DNA of 34,319 nucleotides from Gammaproteobacteria bacterium 39-13 (GCA_001898235.1 MKTN01000067.1:1-34319), one strand, 5' to 3'. Counted from the first letter of the stretch, positions 26,901 through 33,477 are shown. Numbers and translations: made by a program. Notes: a model not told the origin generated them from the sequence alone.

Positions 26901-27392
26901 ATGTTAGGTGGTGTAAAAGCAGAATTCGACTTTGAACTAGCTTTTTTAGGCGTTGTCGATCTTGTTAAATTCAGAGAAATTTATGCGATGCTTTATAGCA
27001 TGAACCGTGATGAGCAAGAACGTGGCATGCAATTAGCTGAAAAACTAGAAGATCCTGAGACATTCTTATCTTACAAAAATGTAGCTGATGTTACTCCAGG
27101 GACCATCGGTTATCGCGCACTCAAGCTATTAGCAACTCATCAAGAATACAAAAAAGCAGAACAAGAACTTGCAAAAGCACTAAAACAACAAGAGCTACTA
27201 GAACAAGAACACGTACGATTAAAAGCTGAAAAACAACAAATCCTTCACGAGCATGCTCGCAATGTGCTTACGCCTTCTTATCAAACAAAGAAAGGCTCTG
27301 CACCTTGCATAAAAAGCACTACACACACAGGTTACCATCATTACACACCTTCAAATAGAAAAGGTGACAAAGATAAATGTAATGTAATGTAA
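26901..27392 (+). CDS. Small helical protein ending in a CaaX box (CNVM)
   Basis: A 163-residue protein, unknown apart from its tail. Residues ~10-100 are helical (AEFDFELAFLGVVDLVKFREIYAML, then QEYKKAEQELAKALKQQELL). Residues ~110-125 share LK.EKQQIL.EHA with the upstream coiled-coil protein. The C-terminus is polar and basic (SNRKGDKDK) followed by Cys-Asn-Val-Met, a CaaX motif whose Met favours farnesylation by host enzymes. Bacteria lack this modification, so the motif suggests membrane anchoring inside a eukaryotic host, as for Legionella AnkB. Caution: the tail codons lie in a short TGTAA-type repeat, so chance is possible. ATG at 26901 preferred over TTG at 26895. Confidence 0.75.
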   Translation: MLGGVKAEFDFELAFLGVVDLVKFREIYAMLYSMNRDEQERGMQLAEKLEDPETFLSYKNVADVTPGTIGYRALKLLATHQEYKKAEQELAKALKQQELLEQEHVRLKAEKQQILHEHARNVLTPSYQTKKGSAPCIKSTTHTGYHHYTPSNRKGDKDKCNVM

Positions 27393-27411
27393 TCTTACCT
27401 TTCTTCGATGC

Positions 27412-27441
27412 AGCGATTATTGCAAAGATAATCGCTGTTTT
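27412..27441 (+). terminator. Intrinsic terminator after the CNVM protein gene
   Basis: AGCGATTAT and ATAATCGCT form a 9-bp stem with a 7-base loop followed by GTTTT, 19 bases past the stop codon. Confidence 0.75.
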
Positions 27442-27500
27442 CACCAAACTTTTAAATCTTTTTACAATCCCTTCGCAAATATCTCACTACTGGAGTAATT

Positions 27501-27935
27501 ATGTCTCTCTCAGGCATTACCATTCGTTATGAATTTGAACATCATTTTTCTGAAAAAGAACGCATTCGCTTTTGGCCCATTAGTCTGCTCTTGAGTAATA
27601 AAAGCACACTAGCAGAAGGTGAAGCACTCAAAATTAAATTATTACTAAAAGAACGAGCACGGTTTGATTTGTTTTATCAAGCAGCTAAAAAACAAATCAA
27701 AAATAATCTAAATGAAATACGATTTATTTGTGCAGAAATTAAAGCTTTAGAACAAGCGCCAGATTTATTTATTGATACAAAGAAAAATAAGAAAAAAAGA
27801 GATAGCGAAGGAAGCGATAAAACATTTACTTCATCTTATCAATTGAATTTAAATGAAATGGCTAGTGCTTTATCAGCTCATGATGCGGAGACTCTTCTGT
27901 CACGCCCTAAAAAGGCTAAGTGCGTCATTTTATAA
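27501..27935 (+). CDS. Small protein ending in a CaaX box (CVIL)
   Basis: A 144-residue protein of unknown fold. Its start (GITIRYEFEHHFSEKERIRFW) resembles that of the preceding CaaX protein (GVKAEFDFELAFLG), so the two are probably paralogs. Residues ~50-90 are helical, a Lys-rich stretch (KKNKKKRDSEGSDK) follows, and the end is RPKKAK then Cys-Val-Ile-Leu. That is a near-ideal CaaX box: two aliphatic residues, Leu favouring geranylgeranylation, and a basic patch in front as in Rho and Rab-like small GTPases. GGAG lies five bases before the ATG. A host-membrane-anchored effector is inferred. Confidence 0.8.
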   Translation: MSLSGITIRYEFEHHFSEKERIRFWPISLLLSNKSTLAEGEALKIKLLLKERARFDLFYQAAKKQIKNNLNEIRFICAEIKALEQAPDLFIDTKKNKKKRDSEGSDKTFTSSYQLNLNEMASALSAHDAETLLSRPKKAKCVIL

Positions 27936-27959
27936 AAATTTCATGATTATTGTTATCTG

Positions 27960-27980
27960 CTCTCCCGAAAGACGGGAGAG
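27960..27980. terminator. Hairpin between converging genes
   Basis: CTCTCCCG and CGGGAGAG form a perfect 8-bp stem with a 5-base loop, placed between the convergent CVIL protein gene and the GG-peptide gene. There is no U-tract on either side. Confidence 0.5.
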
Positions 27981-27988
27981 GATCTGAC

Positions 27989-28309
27989 TCAAGCAGCATC
28001 TTCGCTCAATAGTTCAAAACCTACGGAATATAAACCAAGCCCAAAAAGCGCACCAACCGTAGAGCCTAAACCTATGCCCATTAAGATAGCAATTGGTGCG
28101 GGCAATGCCTGCGTCAGCACCATTTGTAAAGCGTTAGCAGATGTTTGAAAAGAGAGACCAGAAGCAGGACTCATTAAACTAACCACTCCACCAATTACGC
28201 CTCCAAGAGATCCAAAAAATAGAGATCCTGCGCCAGATAATTCGAGAGCGCTAGGAATATAATTTCCTCCACTTACCGCGGAGATCTCATTTAACATTAA
28301 TGCTCGCAC
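27989..28309 (-). CDS. Double-glycine-leader peptide, Gly-rich hydrophobic core (bacteriocin-like)
   Basis: The 106-residue precursor starts MRALMLNEISAVSGG, a 15-residue leader of the class II bacteriocin/microcin type cut after GG by C39 peptidase-ABC exporters. The core is ~90 residues, rich in Gly, Ala and Leu with GxxxG-like spacing (FGSLGGVIGGVVSLM, GIGLGSTVGALFGLGL), consistent with membrane insertion. The start is GTG at 28309 with AAAGG six bases upstream; it gives the same leader length as the peptide at 33182-33460. No transporter gene is nearby. Antibacterial or host-directed use cannot be decided. Confidence 0.75.
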   Translation of the reverse strand: MRALMLNEISAVSGGNYIPSALELSGAGSLFFGSLGGVIGGVVSLMSPASGLSFQTSANALQMVLTQALPAPIAILMGIGLGSTVGALFGLGLYSVGFELLSEDAA

Positions 28310-28528
28310 ATGACACCTTTATCAATTTAAAGTTGGTAAAATTAGCTGTATTTACGCTAATTATTAAGGAGTTAGCTTACTATAGGTAACATTCACCTAC
28401 AATATGAAAAACTCCCCTACTTCCCGAAATTCAATGTGTTCTTTGTTACACCATCCTATAGGGGCAGGGTACTTTTTATTGAAACTTCCCTTCTTACAAG
28501 GCACTATCAAAGAGCAATATCAATAATG

Positions 28529-28660
28529 TATAGTCACAGCAGATGGCTTTTCGACGAAGCGGCAAAGTGTTAGAGCCACAATAGGATGTATATAAAAATA
28601 CATGACTATTGCGAAAATACGCAGCCAACAAAGTCGAATAATCATCTGCGAAAACTAATA
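28529..28660. repeat. ERIC-like palindromic repeat, copy D
   Basis: The ends pair (GCAGATGGCTTTTCGAC against the reverse complement of GTCGAATAATCATCTGC), and the centre is GGATGTATATAAAAATACAT followed by GACTATTGCG. It is oriented like copy A and opposite to copy E, and ends about 14 bases before the GG-type peptide gene, just ahead of its ribosome-binding site. The rest of the 28310-28528 gap shows nothing recognisable. Confidence 0.75.
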
Positions 28661-28674
28661 ACAAGGAAAGTTAA

Positions 28675-28887
28675 ATGAAAGAATTAGATTTAAACCTAAT
28701 CAATCAAATCTCAGGCGCAGAAGTCATTGTACGCCCCTCAGGCGTTAGCTGCGAATGCTGGGTAGCAACGGAGGTGATTGTTGCACTCACCTATAACGGC
28801 TATTTAGATCGCGAAATAGGCTATCTCATTACTGATTCCTATTGCACCACACGCGAATATCAAACCATGTATGACGCACTTGCATAG
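28675..28887 (+). CDS. Short peptide with GA-type leader (bacteriocin-like), bracketed by repeats
   Basis: The 70-residue precursor starts MKELDLNLINQISGA, a double-glycine-type leader with GA at the cut site. The ~55-residue core has three Cys (CECW and YCTT) and is polar and aromatic, unlike the Gly-rich cores nearby. AAGGA sits six bases before the ATG. The gene fills the space between inverted ERIC-like copies D and E, and its stop codon touches copy E. An exported peptide is inferred from the leader only. Confidence 0.7.
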   Translation: MKELDLNLINQISGAEVIVRPSGVSCECWVATEVIVALTYNGYLDREIGYLITDSYCTTREYQTMYDALA

Positions 28888-29010
28888 TCTGCACAGATGA
28901 GTTTTCGGCGTCGTTGCCTTCGCTATCTCGCTATCCTCATGCATTTTTATATACATTCCGGTAGCTCGAAGCTTGGCATCTAGCCGAAAAATCATCTGCT
29001 TTGACTATAG
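28884..29010. repeat. ERIC-like palindromic repeat, copy E (inverted relative to copy D)
   Basis: The ends pair (CAGATGAGTTTTCGGC against the reverse complement of GCCGAAAAATCATCTG). Its reverse complement aligns with copy D over most of the length, including AATGTATATAAAAATGCATG. The rest of the 28888-29191 gap holds one further hairpin (GCAGCC...GGCTGC, 29033-29054) and no gene. Confidence 0.75.
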
Positions 29011-29032
29011 AATAACTTTCCTTAACACAAAT

Positions 29033-29054
29033 GCAGCCCTTTCAAAGCGGCTGC
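29033..29054 (+). terminator. Hairpin downstream of the GA-leader peptide and copy E
   Basis: GCAGCC-CTTT-C-AAAG-C-GGCTGC folds into a nearly perfect stem. No U-tract follows; a terminator or RNA-stabilising role is a guess. Confidence 0.35.
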
Positions 29055-29191
29055 AAATCATGCATATACATCTCTTATTTCCTCTCATCTAAACGCCTGT
29101 TCCCTTGGTCGCAATGCTTTTGAGTGTCTTTAACCCCATGCGTTAACATATGTCATTAAATTAAATAACTAACGATAGAACGGGGATATTC

Positions 29192-30319
29192 ATGCTTTAT
29201 TCGCCAACATTCAATGCTAATGAAGAAACCAAGATGCTTGAAGTAAAGGAAACTGCACTTTCCTTTGTAAGATTTTTGCATCGCGGCTCCGGCGGATTAA
29301 CCTCTTTGTATCAAGATAATGCGCAAAATAAATACGTTTTGAAATCTACCTTGGGCGAAGATGCGGCAAAAGAAGCCGAATTCAACCAAAGACTGGGTAG
29401 ATTATTTCACTATGAAAAAGGTAATAGAAATTGGGATAATTTAGTCCTTCACTACATCGAAGGTATGGATATTGATCGTTTTATATCAAAACATTTGGAC
29501 ACCCCAAGTGTAGATGAACTAGGTAACGCTTGTTTTGCCCAAGATTATTTAACAACTCCTTACGCATCTTTTGCTACCGGACTAGATAGAAATATCAATA
29601 TTGCTATCAAAATCGTTGAAGCGCAAGAAACGCTTTTCAAGCATGATATTATTCATAACGATCAGCAACTTGCAAATTATGTTATTAGCGAAAATGAAAC
29701 TGGTGTAACTGTGCATGGCATTGATTTTGGCGCAGCTTCAGATATCGCTTTGCTTATACCAGAAAAAAAGCAAATGCTGATGAAGGAAAATATTGCTGAT
29801 TTAATTGAAGCGCTCAAAGAAATATTACCACGAGAAAATCATCAAAAAATTAAAGATTTATTAAGCAATAAAAAAGAACTTTCATACCAAAAAGTGATAG
29901 CAGCTTTAACAGAGCAATTGTCTCCCAAACAAACAGCTGTTGTTGAAGAAAGCCCAAAATCTGAATTACGTTCCAAAACTTTCACACCCGCATTTGTTAA
30001 AGAACAAAGCAGTGGTCTCCGATTAATCTCTTCACAAATGACAGAGCAACTTCTGTCAAGAGCAGAAAAAAATGCATTGCAAAGGCATCAAAGATTTATT
30101 CAATCACGTCTGACGACCAGCATCAAATCAGGGAATTTAGTGCAAGTGATTTGTTACTTTGCACATGGTGGCTCTTTAGATGAAACGATGGTTGAACATC
30201 TCAAAGAACATAATGAGACAATCATTGCGAAGGCTTTGGCACGTCACATAGAAGCATTTGAAGCAAAACAAGAGCATGTTGCTACTTTAACAGAATCGTT
30301 TTCCAAAATCTCATTTTAA
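29192..30319 (+). CDS. Protein-kinase-like fold protein (candidate effector kinase)
   Basis: The 375-residue protein shows the kinase landmarks in order: a glycine-rich RGSGGLTSLY loop (31-40), KYVLKS with Lys51, KEAEFNQRL (possible helix-C Glu), HNDQQLANYV with catalytic Asp157 and Asn162, and GIDFGAAS with the metal-binding DFG at 178-180. It therefore likely transfers phosphate to a protein or small molecule; HND in place of HRD also occurs in bacterial and aminoglycoside-type kinases. After a linker (230-280) the C-terminus (residues ~300-345, SIKSGNLVQVICYFAHGGSLDE) resembles one degenerate ankyrin repeat. GGGG precedes the ATG. No signal peptide; a secreted effector is inferred from context. 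Confidence 0.78.
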   Translation: MLYSPTFNANEETKMLEVKETALSFVRFLHRGSGGLTSLYQDNAQNKYVLKSTLGEDAAKEAEFNQRLGRLFHYEKGNRNWDNLVLHYIEGMDIDRFISKHLDTPSVDELGNACFAQDYLTTPYASFATGLDRNINIAIKIVEAQETLFKHDIIHNDQQLANYVISENETGVTVHGIDFGAASDIALLIPEKKQMLMKENIADLIEALKEILPRENHQKIKDLLSNKKELSYQKVIAALTEQLSPKQTAVVEESPKSELRSKTFTPAFVKEQSSGLRLISSQMTEQLLSRAEKNALQRHQRFIQSRLTTSIKSGNLVQVICYFAHGGSLDETMVEHLKEHNETIIAKALARHIEAFEAKQEHVATLTESFSKISF

Positions 30320-30334
30320 TCTTAGGCGATCTTT

Positions 30335-30359
30335 CTTCTCAAGCTACCTGCTTGAGAAG
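30335..30359 (+). terminator. Hairpin after the kinase-like gene
   Basis: CTTCTCAAGC and GCTTGAGAAG form a perfect 10-bp stem with a 5-base loop, 16 bases after the stop. No U-tract. Confidence 0.5.
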
Positions 30360-30464
30360 ACCCCAAACGATTTGGAGTGGGAGTGGCCTGTGTTAAATCC
30401 ACTCTTTGTGCAAAATGTGGCGCGGAATAAAGTAGTGTGGGATTCGTAGCTCCAGATAAATCAA

Positions 30465-30857
30465 TCAGTCTCCTTTTTCAAGGATCTCAATAAAATCATT
30501 TTTAAGTGCTAATTTTTTCCTTAAATCTTCAATTTCTTTCAATTGCCTTGCCCTTTTACTTTGATATTCTTTTTTACTTTTTTAGATGGCTTTACTACAT
30601 CTTGTGCAGCTTTTCTCTTCTGAGAAATTTCACTTTGTAGTTTATCCGATAACGAACTTTCGACTTCAATAGGAGTGTGTCAATATTGGCTCTGAAGGTA
30701 ATGCTTGTGTTTGTCTCAATAAGTCGTCGCCCAAATTAGGTTCCGCTAATAATGCATTCTAAAACTCGTTAGAGCTCTCTTCTGTAGAAACAGGTAAAAT
30801 TGGATGTAACGGTGTTTGTTTAGATCCGTTGTCTTGAGATGCACCAAACATTGACAT
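30465..30857 (-). pseudogene. Decayed gene with basic region and coiled coil at its C-terminus
   Basis: An ATG at 30857 preceded by AGGTGAT opens a frame (MSMFGASQDNGSKQTPLHPI) with an in-frame TAG at 30759-30761, then reads on to a second stop. Shifting frame near 30677 continues as TPIEVESSLSDKLQSEISQ, and a second shift in an A-rich run near 30580 gives KEYQSKRARQLKEIEDLRKK and on to a stop at 30465. Stitching the pieces gives ~130 residues: a polar N-terminus, a Lys/Arg-rich basic stretch and a short coiled coil, vaguely like a bZIP. Product unknown. The rest of the 30320-31074 gap holds only a hairpin and a promoter. Confidence 0.65.
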
Positions 30858-30991
30858 GCTTATCACCTTAGCTTTTGCTCGCTGCCTAACAGCATAAAAA
30901 TAATTTACATTGATACCTTTTAATAAGGATTAAACAGTCTGTCAATTGGGATTACAGTCAGCAATTACACTCTGCTGCGCTTCTTGGCAAA

Positions 30992-31019
30992 TTGACAACC
31001 GTGGATTGGATATTATAAT
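30992..31019 (+). promoter_or_regulatory. Consensus sigma-70 promoter for the GG-leader peptide gene
   Basis: TTGACA, a 16-base spacer, and TATAAT, both hexamers perfect. It ends 55 bases before the ATG at 31075. GTCAATT (30941) and AATTGAC (30990) form an inverted pair overlapping the -35, a possible regulator site. Confidence 0.8.
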
Positions 31020-31074
31020 GGCCGCTGAAATATGCTAAGCATATTTGGAATCTACAAGTAGTAATGGAGTAATC

Positions 31075-31323
31075 ATGAAAGTATTAAGCAATAACGAGAT
31101 CCAACAAATTTCTGGTGGTACAGATCCACTAGTATATTTGCTTATCGCTGGTAGTTTTGGTTTAGGGCTATACAATACTTTTAAATTAAACGAATTAGAT
31201 GATTTTGTAACTTCACTTAGCATCATGAGTTTCTATCAAGAGCTTCAGTTATCATGGTTACCAGGTTATGAAGAGTCGATGGAATACTCACCTAATCAAG
31301 TAATCGATATATTGTACTCATAA
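31075..31323 (+). CDS. Double-glycine-leader peptide
   Basis: The 82-residue precursor starts MKVLSNNEIQQISGG, a 15-residue GG leader. The ~67-residue core has one hydrophobic Gly-containing segment (YLLIAGSFGLGLYNTF) and an acidic, aromatic tail, without Cys. The ATG at 31075 has GGAG close upstream; an in-frame upstream start (31045) would bury the leader and is rejected. It has a perfect consensus promoter and a strong hairpin behind it, so it is probably a single, highly expressed gene. Function unknown; no cognate exporter or immunity gene is identifiable, although small unknown genes lie just beyond on the other strand. Confidence 0.75.
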   Translation: MKVLSNNEIQQISGGTDPLVYLLIAGSFGLGLYNTFKLNELDDFVTSLSIMSFYQELQLSWLPGYEESMEYSPNQVIDILYS

Positions 31324-31329
31324 ATATTA

Positions 31330-31378
31330 GCGCTAGGATTTGAGTGAGAGTAGCAAATCGCACTCAAATCCCGAGCGC
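31330..31378. terminator. Long hairpin between converging genes
   Basis: GGATTTGAGTG and CACTCAAATCC form a perfect 11-bp stem, with GCGC/GCGC pairing outside it. It follows the GG-peptide gene and faces the end of the converging frameshifted gene. No clear U-tract. Confidence 0.6.
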
Positions 31379-31397
31379 AATGAAGATTCAACATTCT

Positions 31398-31713
31398 CTA
31401 TCGCTCAGCAATCACCCTACCCTCAGTAACAATGTCTATGCAAATGTCATACAACTCATCTTTGAGTTTGTCCCATAGTAGCATTTCTTCTTGTATCGCC
31501 TAAAGGGACATCATTAAAAGAACCCATTCCGCCATACCATCTTCTGATGATTTCAGCAATTTCTACAATATCATAATAATTATTTTTAGAATAATTATAT
31601 ATTTTTCCTAATGCTTTATACCAGGGGTTATCACTATCGGTATGTCTAAATGCCGTCAAAAAATGATATAAAACTTCTTCTAGTTTTTCTTTATGCTGTT
31701 CCATGATATCCAT
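31398..31713 (-). pseudogene. Frameshifted member of a tandem small-protein family (YGGMGSFND motif)
   Basis: The initial frame reads as 85 residues to a stop at 31456, with the family signature RRWYGGMGSFNDVPLG and then an unrelated tail (DTRRNATMGQTQR). Moving by one base near 31498-31505 opens the continuation EEMLLWDKLKDELYDICIDI, ending at 31398. That aligns with the C-termini of the two paralogs next door (DETENFVRLRRALYRACEEA). The restored protein would be ~105 residues, equal to its paralogs. The first frame starts at an ATG with AAGGA eight bases upstream. Either a real frameshift or a sequencing error; most likely a decaying copy. Confidence 0.7.
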
Positions 31714-31769
31714 GATATTTATCCTTTCAATAATATAGAGAAGATTTTCTTCATCTAAACAGTGACATT

Positions 31770-32084
31770 TTATTGTTTTCTGAATGTTAAAACCGCCTCT
31801 TCACAAGCCCTGTAAAGCGCTCTTCGCAAACGTACGAAGTTTTCAGTTTCATCTATCATTATTTGTCCATCTTTATATATAACTATATCATTGAATGTTG
31901 CCATGCCTGCGTATGTTCGTTGGATATCACTAGCAATTTTATCTAACTCATGCGGCTTTTTTAGCTGTTCAAGTATATTTTTATAAAACTCATGATAATA
32001 CAAGCAAAGTCCTGTATTGCCAATTGTTAGAAAAGGAAGTATTTCTTCTATGAGCGATATAATTTTTTGGCTTGGGTATTCCAT
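31770..32084 (-). CDS. Small protein of a tandem family (TYAGMATFND motif), copy 2
   Basis: A 104-residue, mostly helical soluble protein, about 75% identical by eye to the next copy: SQKIISLIEEILPFL, YHEFYKNILEQLKKPHELDK, IQRTYAGMATFNDIVIY and LRRALYRACEEAVLTF. The (Y)(G/A)GM(A/G)(T/S)FND signature is one I associate with a DUF of small bacterial proteins, possibly DUF6966, but the family is not certain. Tandem duplication behind a candidate toxin/immunity pair resembles arrays of immunity genes; that role is inferred. It lies ten bases from the upstream copy. Confidence 0.75.
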   Translation of the reverse strand: MEYPSQKIISLIEEILPFLTIGNTGLCLYYHEFYKNILEQLKKPHELDKIASDIQRTYAGMATFNDIVIYKDGQIMIDETENFVRLRRALYRACEEAVLTFRKQ

Positions 32085-32094
32085 ATTAACTCTA

Positions 32095-32406
32095 TTATTT
32101 TCTAAATGTTAAAATCGCCTCTTCACAAGCTGCGTAAAGTGCTCTTCGCAAATCTATGAATTTATCGGTTTCATCCATTAATATTTCTCCATTTTGATAT
32201 AAAGCTATATCGTTAAATGTTGCCATCCCTCCGTATGTTCTTTGAATATCGCTAGCAATTTTATCTAACTCATGTGGTCTTCTTAATCGTTCTAGTATAT
32301 TTTTATAAAATTCATAGTAATATAAACAAATGCCTCCATCACCAATTTTTAACAAAGGAAGTATTTCTTCTATAAGCGATATGATTTTTTGGCTATGGTA
32401 TCCCAT
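32095..32406 (-). CDS. Small protein of a tandem family (TYGGMATFND motif), copy 1
   Basis: A 103-residue paralog of the neighbouring gene: SQKIISLIEEILPLL, YYEFYKNILERLRRPHELDK, IQRTYGGMATFNDIALY and LRRALYAACEEAILTF. AAGG lies about nine bases before the ATG. DNA identity to copy 2 is high through both genes, which points to recent duplication. It follows the U-box-like gene by 32 bases on the same strand, so cotranscription is likely. No signal peptide or membrane segment. Function unknown. Confidence 0.75.
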   Translation of the reverse strand: MGYHSQKIISLIEEILPLLKIGDGGICLYYYEFYKNILERLRRPHELDKIASDIQRTYGGMATFNDIALYQNGEILMDETDKFIDLRRALYAACEEAILTFRK

Positions 32407-32438
32407 TAATATAAGACCTTGATGTAAAAAATTTAATC

Positions 32439-33143
32439 TTATTTCATTTTTGCACGTGGCAATGAAGTCTGACTTTTTCCTAGATAATTATGGCGTTCGG
32501 TTAAAAATCTGTGCACTCTTTCACACTCTAAAACAAACTTGAATATTTCACCTTTCAATTCCATATCTATTTTAACGTCAAAAAAACGTTGACCTGTCTT
32601 AGGACAAGTTCCTTTAAATGTAAGAAAAGTAGATATGTCGTATATATGTTTTATTTTTGGTTCAAGGGGCGCCTTTGTATAAGCGATTATTGGATCCACC
32701 ATTATTTTTAAAGTGACAGGATCTTTGTATCTTTCAGGCACAACGGATATACAACCAACATCGGTCAATCTTTGCTCGAAGCTTTTAGAAGGAGCGGGGG
32801 GAAACTGTAAACGTCTTTGTGCTGCCATTTGAAGAATACGCTGAATAAATTTTTCATCTGATTCGGATAAAGCAGGCTTTTCTTTCTTCTTTTCCTTTTG
32901 ATCCTTTTGCTTTGCATTCTTGCTTTTCGTATCGTTGCCCTTATTTTTTGTTGAGTAACCCGTATTATCTTCAATGCCTGCATTAAGAACGTAGAGTGCC
33001 CCTAATCCCATTATCAATAAAAAAATTGAAGCGGACCCAAATAGCAATGCCGTTGTAGAAAGTATTGAAGGCATTGTCATATAAAAATTTACAGAAAAAA
33101 AAGTTGCAAGAACTGCAAAAGAAGAAAGGATAACTTTATTCAT
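32439..33143 (-). CDS. Membrane-anchored U-box-like protein
   Basis: Residues ~4-24 and ~30-54 are two hydrophobic segments, followed by a Lys-rich hinge (TKSKNAKQKDQKEKKKEK) and a soluble domain. Residues ~135-208 resemble a U-box: VPERYKDPVTLKIMVDPIIA, YDISTFLTF, CPKTGQRF and a closing ELKGEIFKFVLE, matching the pattern ..DPit..iM.dPVi...yd...i...l....CP.Tgq....d..Lk..I..f. U-boxes recruit E2 enzymes in eukaryotic ubiquitination, and Legionella LubX uses them as an effector. The loop between PIIA and YDIS is longer than usual, so the call is moderate. It sits in the operon-like run after a GG-peptide gene. Confidence 0.65.
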   Translation of the reverse strand: MNKVILSSFAVLATFFSVNFYMTMPSILSTTALLFGSASIFLLIMGLGALYVLNAGIEDNTGYSTKNKGNDTKSKNAKQKDQKEKKKEKPALSESDEKFIQRILQMAAQRRLQFPPAPSKSFEQRLTDVGCISVVPERYKDPVTLKIMVDPIIAYTKAPLEPKIKHIYDISTFLTFKGTCPKTGQRFFDVKIDMELKGEIFKFVLECERVHRFLTERHNYLGKSQTSLPRAKMK

Positions 33144-33181
33144 AAGATAAACTACTTTTCCAATTATCAGAGAACAATTAT

Positions 33182-33460
33182 TTAAACAAAATAAACATCA
33201 TAAATGGTATTTTCTTCAAAACTATCTGAGAAAATATAACCAGCTAGAATTCCATATCCATATCCAAGTGTACCACCAATGAGAACTCCCATTACCCCAA
33301 TTAAGCTATATCCGCCTACAGCACCCACAAAGCCAAAAAGTTTTCCAGATCGGCTGATAAATTGTCGCTTAAACTCCTCGTCAACATATATCAGAAAGTG
33401 GTTATCGTCTTGGAAGCCACCATTTATTAATTTTAACTCATTCAAAGCAAGCGTTCTCAT
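33182..33460 (-). CDS. Double-glycine-leader peptide with glycine-zipper core
   Basis: The 92-residue precursor starts MRTLALNELKLINGG, nearly the same leader as the peptide at 27989-28309. The core has a charged N-terminal part (residues 16-38) and then a Gly-rich hydrophobic stretch with GxxxG spacing (FGFVGAVGGYSLIGVMGVLI, GYGYGILAGYIF), ending acidic. AAGGA is six bases before the ATG. It lies 17 bases after the candidate immunity gene and 38 before the U-box-like gene, so it is probably in the same transcript. Confidence 0.75.
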   Translation of the reverse strand: MRTLALNELKLINGGFQDDNHFLIYVDEEFKRQFISRSGKLFGFVGAVGGYSLIGVMGVLIGGTLGYGYGILAGYIFSDSFEENTIYDVYFV

Positions 33461-33477
33461 ATCTTTCCTTATAATTA

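Noticed and set aside
28434-28526. Short plus-strand frame MCSLLHHPIGAGYF of about 30 codons
   Set aside because: No ribosome-binding site, no leader motif, and no similarity to the other peptides.
28804-28995. Minus-strand open frame of 63 codons
   Set aside because: It is antisense to the GA-leader peptide gene and made largely of ERIC-like copy E.
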